A DNA stretch of 34,245 nucleotides from Micractinium sp. NFX-FRZ. Lineage: Eukaryota > Chlorophyta > Trebouxiophyceae > Chlorellales > Chlorellaceae. The stretch covers positions 1-34,245 of the forward strand of contig JAPTJF010000575.1 of the NCBI GenBank assembly GCA_029339195.1, in the 5' to 3' direction. The translations under genes were made by a program, and so were the position numbers. The notes below the pieces were generated by a model. The model ran no database searches and was not told the DNA's origin. It saw only the letters and a list, made by a program, of their open reading frames with translations. Of this stretch, positions 30,701 through 34,245 are shown in pieces. Positions within the stretch are counted from its first letter, which is position 1; every line of letters begins with the position of its first letter.

Positions 30701-31612
30701 GTCCTCCTGTGCCGGCCTGAGAAGGGACAGCCCTGGGATGGTACGGGTTGGCTGTCCAAGGGCAGGTGACCTGGCGCTGTGACGCGGATGCTTGGGGCGG
30801 CGGGTTGAGGTGTCATGCACAGTCTAATATGGAGGGAGGGATGCGAGGGCGGACATCGGTCCGGCTTTACAACTCACAGAGTGCGCCTGGACACCCTCAA
30901 ATTATACACAGCCTTAAATGGCAGCGTGCAAGGCAGGCCGACCGGCGCTCCCCACAGCTGCGCAGCCGTGCCAGTCAGCACAGGTGGGGCGTGCTGCTTT
31001 TCATAGCATGCAATGACTAGCGCTGCTGCATTCCGGGACGCTAGGATGTTGAAGCGGGGCCAGAACGGGTCTTCAATTACTCCACCCGCTTGTGGACCAG
31101 ACGCAGGGAGGTCAGGGGGCACCCGTGTGGGAGGTCTGTGCGGGAGGACTGATAAATGTGATAACCACTTGTGTATCGCAACTGTCTAGCATTGGGCTGG
31201 GTTCGTTTGTCCGTGCAGTGGCGCACAAGGCATTCGCGTCCATGTCCGGCCGACCAAGTTGGCAAGTCCGTGCGGGCGCAGCGGGCACAGCGCGGCAGCG
31301 GGCACAGCGCGGCACAGGCGCCGGCATCGTTACCCTTTACCCCCGGCCTCGGCACACATTTTTGCAGCCAATCAAGAGTGCGATTGCAGTTACCTAAATT
31401 TTGGCTATGGTCTATCACTAAAAGAGTTACAGAATGTGCGGAGGACACATGCATCGAGCACTCAACTAAGCCCAGTGTGCACTGTGGCTTCGTGTTCAAG
31501 CAGGCACGCTCAGTTCCGGTTTCTGCGGACAAGATTGAATGGCTCAGGCTCCTTTGGTCCAGACAGCGGTGCCCGCATGCTGGTGCCAGCACTGCTGCCC
31601 GCCAAGAAGGCC
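30701..31612. other. intergenic: oxidase promoter and FN3-gene 3' region
   Basis: A 912-bp spacer between two minus-strand genes. It holds the upstream region of the oxidase and the 3' UTR of the FN3 gene. A short direct repeat, GCAGCGGGCACAGCGCG, occurs twice at about 31278-31312. No coding exon is supported. Confidence 0.5.
31427..31431 (-). terminator. TGTAA polyadenylation signal of the FN3-domain gene
   Basis: TGTAA on the minus strand about 185 nt after the stop codon of the FN3 gene, the best-placed such signal in the window. Confidence 0.55.
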
Positions 31613-33005
31613 TCACGCCCCGCTGGCGGTCGTGGCCTGGATACTGGCGGTACCGCCAGCCTGGAAGGCGCGCGCCCAGGCCTGCACGCTGATCTCGTAC
31701 CGCGTGCCAGGCTGGAGCTTGTCCAGCGGGACGCACGCTGCGCGGTTGAACGACCAAAACAGGGGCGCAGCACCCAGCGTGCGGGCACTGCTCAGCTGCA
31801 CCACGTTGACGCGGTACTGCAGGCGCGGAGCAGGGGTGCACGGGCTGGGGGGGTGGGTGGCAGTGGCAAGCGCTTGGGGAGGTGGGCGGGCACGGGCGTG
31901 TCCCAGTGATCCTAGCGGCCGCCGTGTGGATGCACGGCCCACCCTTGCCAGCGCCCCCGCTTCACTGCTTCCCGCACCTCATCTGCGCAGCCACCTCCGT
32001 TGGGAGGCCCAAAGCACAGCTTCAGGCTGGTGGGCTTGATGTCCGACACCTGGAGGTTGGTGGGCGCCGAGGGCGGCAGCAGGCGGGAGCAGAGGGAGAC
32101 GTCGGGCGTGGGCGGCGGCTGGGGGGCGCGAGGCGTGGCCTCCACTGACGCCTCGCCGCCGCCGTTGAAGCGCTGTGCAAAGGCCTGTGTTTGTTGATGG
32201 GCCGAGAGTGGGTGGTGGGGAGGTGTGGGGGATGGTAAGTGCGGGGTGGAGGGCAGGAAAGAGCTAGAGTCCCATGAGGGCTCATCAGTACCAGTCCTTT
32301 GGGCGCAAGGCAGTGCACACCCACACACCACCACTGCCGGCCAGCTCACCCGCACGGTGAAACGGTAGGCCTGGCCATTCTGGAGGTTATCAATCTGCAT
32401 GGGGAGCAGAAAGGGCAGGCATGCAGGTTCTTCATCGCAGAGAGCAGAGGCTGTGGCAGGGGGAGCATAAAACCCCGCCATGGCGTGCAGAGACCTCTCC
32501 CACACAAGGCACCCCTGCACCCACCTTGAGCTTGAATTCCTTGGTCTGCAGCGGGGCGGCCCCCAGGGAGCGCCCCGAGGCTGCCAGAGGCACCGCGGAC
32601 ACCTGGTAGGAATCCACGCATGCGCCGTTGCTTGGGGCGCTCCAGAAGAGAGTGACGGAGCCGTCCCCTTGCTCGGCACGCAGGCCCGTGGGCGGCCCCG
32701 GCTGGATGGCGGCGCAGCCCGACCCGCTGAAAGAGATCTGCGCGCGTCATATGTGATTGTTGGATGGTGCAAGGGCAGTCGAGCAGCTTTCGCGCACATG
32801 CGTGGTAGATAGGCGCATTGCCTGTCTGGGGAAACTGGAGAGGAGGAGGAAGAGGCATGGGAAGAGGGGCAGCCGCAGGGCTCACCCACCGCCAAGGTTC
32901 CTCCCCGGCCACGCCGCATCTGCTCACCTCCTGGCCTTGCACGGCCGCGCTTGCCGCAAGCAGCAGCGCCGAAATCACGGCGAGCGAGCCTCCCAAGAGC
33001 GCCAT
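31613..33005 (-). CDS. secreted protein with two fibronectin type III domains
   Basis: FN3 domains are beta-sandwich adhesion or spacer modules. Exons are 32928-33005, 32525-32737, 32350-32394, 31978-32184 and 31613-31816. All introns are phase 0, and the protein has 248 residues. Exon 1 is a complete signal peptide, MALLGGSLAVISALLLAASA with cleavage near VQG-QE. Domain 1 begins PGPPTGLRAEQGDGSVTLFW, passes through NGACVDSYQVSAVP and ends with NGQAYRFTVRAFAQRFNGG. Domain 2 begins PSAPTNLQVSDIKPTSLKLC, passes through YRVNVVQLSS and ends with GTRYEISVQAWARAFQAGG. The two domain ends (RFTVRAFAQRF and EISVQAWARAF) are alike, pointing to internal duplication. Both domains have a cysteine in a GACVD/GGCADE turn. 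No enzyme domain is attached. It stands directly upstream of the oxidase on the same strand with its own TGTAA. The frame stays open above exon 1, so a longer N-terminus is possible but would hide the signal peptide. Confidence 0.8.
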
Positions 33006-33476
33006 GATGATGGCGGGTTCACGCAGAGGCGGGGAGGTCACGGGGCACCCCCTCGGGGTGAGCGCAGGGCAACAGCCGACACTGCCAAAGCGCTCGCTGT
33101 GTTTGCGGGCTTTCGCCGAAACGCCAGGCTGGGAGCAAAGCGTCATTTCTACCGACGTCCCGGATCCCAGTCGGTTGGCCGGTCCAACAGGGGGCGCCGA
33201 CAGAGAATGGAGCGCAGCACCACGAGCAGCAGCCATGGCAGCAGCCCAGTCCCCTCCTAGGCACAGAGGCTGCTCCCGACAACTCTTGAAGGGGGAATCT
33301 TCCTGCGACTCACTCCCAGGTATGAGCCCCGCATGGCGTGCTGGCAGCGCACATGCACTTTGGGGCAGGAGATGGGCCGTGCGGAGACATGCAGCGGGAC
33401 CGCCCACACTGGGCATCTTGCCCCCAGAGCAGACCCCCCTGCCTCAGGTACGTTCTGTGGGCTTGCGCGGAGCACT

Positions 33477-33481
33477 TTACA
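33477..33481 (-). terminator. possible TGTAA polyadenylation signal of a gene off the right edge
   Basis: TGTAA on the minus strand, within CACTTTACAAGTG, upstream of the FN3 gene. It would fit a gene whose coding end lies at 34047-34173, which is itself uncertain. Confidence 0.3.
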
Positions 33482-34046
33482 AGTGCCAAGCGGTCACATC
33501 ACGTCCGGGGTCTCATGTTGTGCGAAGCTGGCATTGAAGGTATGATGTGCATATAAGGGAACAGGGTAGGGGGCGGATGAAACAAGCGGCAGGCAAAGCA
33601 AAGAAAGCGGCGAGCGAGGGCGGGAGCAAGCATACAATTCGGTTAGCAGTACAGGGTGCCGGGTAGAGGGTGCGCTTGAAGCGGTGTATGAAAGACGAGA
33701 ACAAATTGGGGACAGGGGGCATACAAGCATGTCACACGGCACAGGGCAGGGAGGTCAAAAATGCATTGGGTGCTCACTCACGGTCAGCAGCGGTGAAAGA
33801 GGAGGAGAGGAGGAGAGGGAGGAGGGGAGGAAGGAATTCAAGCAAAGGGTGTTGAAGGATGAGGATGGGAGGAGACAGGCCTGACTGGGGAAGCGCAGCT
33901 GGGGGCATCGGAAAGGCAGGCACGGCGAGTGCCAGGAATGGGAGCAGACGACGTGCAGGCGCAGATGCTCACACCACAGATTGGGCGGCGCGGAAGGGAA
34001 TTGCAGAATGAAGGGCAGGGATGTGGGAGTCACATGTGGTGCTGGG

Positions 34047-34173
34047 CTATAAGCTAGTGAGCTTGGCGCCTTGTGTGCAGGGCAGAAACGAGGCCACGGT
34101 AGGGGGCCAGGGCAGCAACCACGCCAGCAGCTCCGGCCCCCGGAGTAGCCACAGCACTGCCGCGGCGCCAGCG
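34047..34173 (-). CDS. possible C-terminal exon of a minus-strand gene, cut by the poly-C edge
   Basis: Two minus-strand frames are open from the poly-C border to stops at 34047 and 34054. They read GAGAAAVLWLLRGPELLAW and onward, or VATPGAGAAGVVAALAPYRG and onward. The second has the more protein-like composition. No family was recognised, and no acceptor can be placed because the sequence runs into the C homopolymer. Confidence 0.2.

Positions 34174-34245
<72 letters not shown>
34174..34245. repeat. terminal poly-C run (72 C)
   Basis: The window ends in 72 consecutive C with no interruption. Nothing else in the window approaches this, and plant/algal telomeres are TTTAGGG-type. It is best read as a sequencing or assembly artefact at a contig end or gap, though a real long G/C homopolymer cannot be excluded. 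Confidence 0.9.

Larger units (their letters stand above)
33006..34173. other. right-hand spacer with FN3 promoter and possible 3' region of a further minus-strand gene
   Basis: No sure gene. The left part should be the promoter of the FN3 gene. A minus-strand TGTAA at 33477-33481 and a plausible minus-strand coding end at 34047-34173 suggest that a gene beyond the right edge ends here with a long 3' UTR. A purine-rich block lies at 33795-33875. Confidence 0.4.

Noticed and set aside
32346..33416. Long uninterrupted frame as an N-terminally extended FN3 protein
   Set aside because: It reads through intron 1 and buries a complete signal peptide in the middle of the protein.
34174..34245. Telomere at the right edge
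   Set aside because: A pure C run lacks the TTTAGGG-type units of algal telomeres.
1..34245. Bacterial operons, riboswitches or ribosome binding sites
   Set aside because: Every recognised gene is interrupted by spliceosomal introns, and the families are eukaryotic secretory or membrane proteins.
1..34245. tRNA, rRNA or snoRNA genes
   Set aside because: No cloverleaf, rRNA core or box C/D or H/ACA arrangement was noticed by eye; a covariance-model search would be needed to exclude them.

Overview
The window is nuclear DNA of a GC-rich green alga. Every recognisable gene is split by short spliceosomal introns with GT(GC)...AG borders. Coding sequence is interrupted by (CAG)n runs giving polyQ and polyA, and several genes are followed by TGTAA, the polyadenylation motif known from Chlamydomonas and other chlorophytes. 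The protein families and style suggest a Chlorella-like trebouxiophyte; that assignment is inference. All exon models below were built by eye from splice consensus, frame continuity and family motifs, with no transcript data.

Layout, left to right: (1) an unrecognised multi-pass membrane protein, minus strand, 365-2156; (2) a YIP1/YIPF5-type ER-Golgi membrane protein, minus, 3072-5299; (3) a secreted ML-domain (NPC2-like) lipid-binding protein, minus, 6050-7526; (4) an EamA/DMT transporter, plus, 7825-10319; (5) a DUF3431 protein with type II membrane topology, minus, 11421-15168; (6) an unresolved 1.6 kb stretch with a weak plus-strand gene candidate; (7) a secreted cysteine-rich protein built of one-exon modules, minus, 16757-20102; (8) a second EamA/DMT transporter with a probable plastid transit peptide, plus, 20897-23581; (9) a 20-exon secreted multicopper oxidase, minus, 24129-30700; (10) a secreted protein with two fibronectin type III domains, minus, 31613-33005; (11) perhaps the 3' end of a further minus-strand gene, then a run of 72 C at the right edge.

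Seven of the nine modelled genes are on the minus strand; the two transporters are the exceptions, and each is divergent from a gene for a secreted protein. Much of the window serves the secretory route or the cell surface (YIPF5, ML protein, DUF3431, Cys-rich protein, multicopper oxidase, FN3 protein), but nothing shows they form one pathway.

The most unusual structural signal is intronic. In three introns, one in the oxidase gene and two in the DUF3431 gene, the exon's 3' end together with its splice donor has been tandemly copied two to five times, giving arrays of ready-made 5' splice sites. The window also shows several probable GC-AG introns, two microexons (13 and 18 nt), a one-exon-per-module cysteine array, and a clean intron presence/absence difference between the two transporter paralogues.
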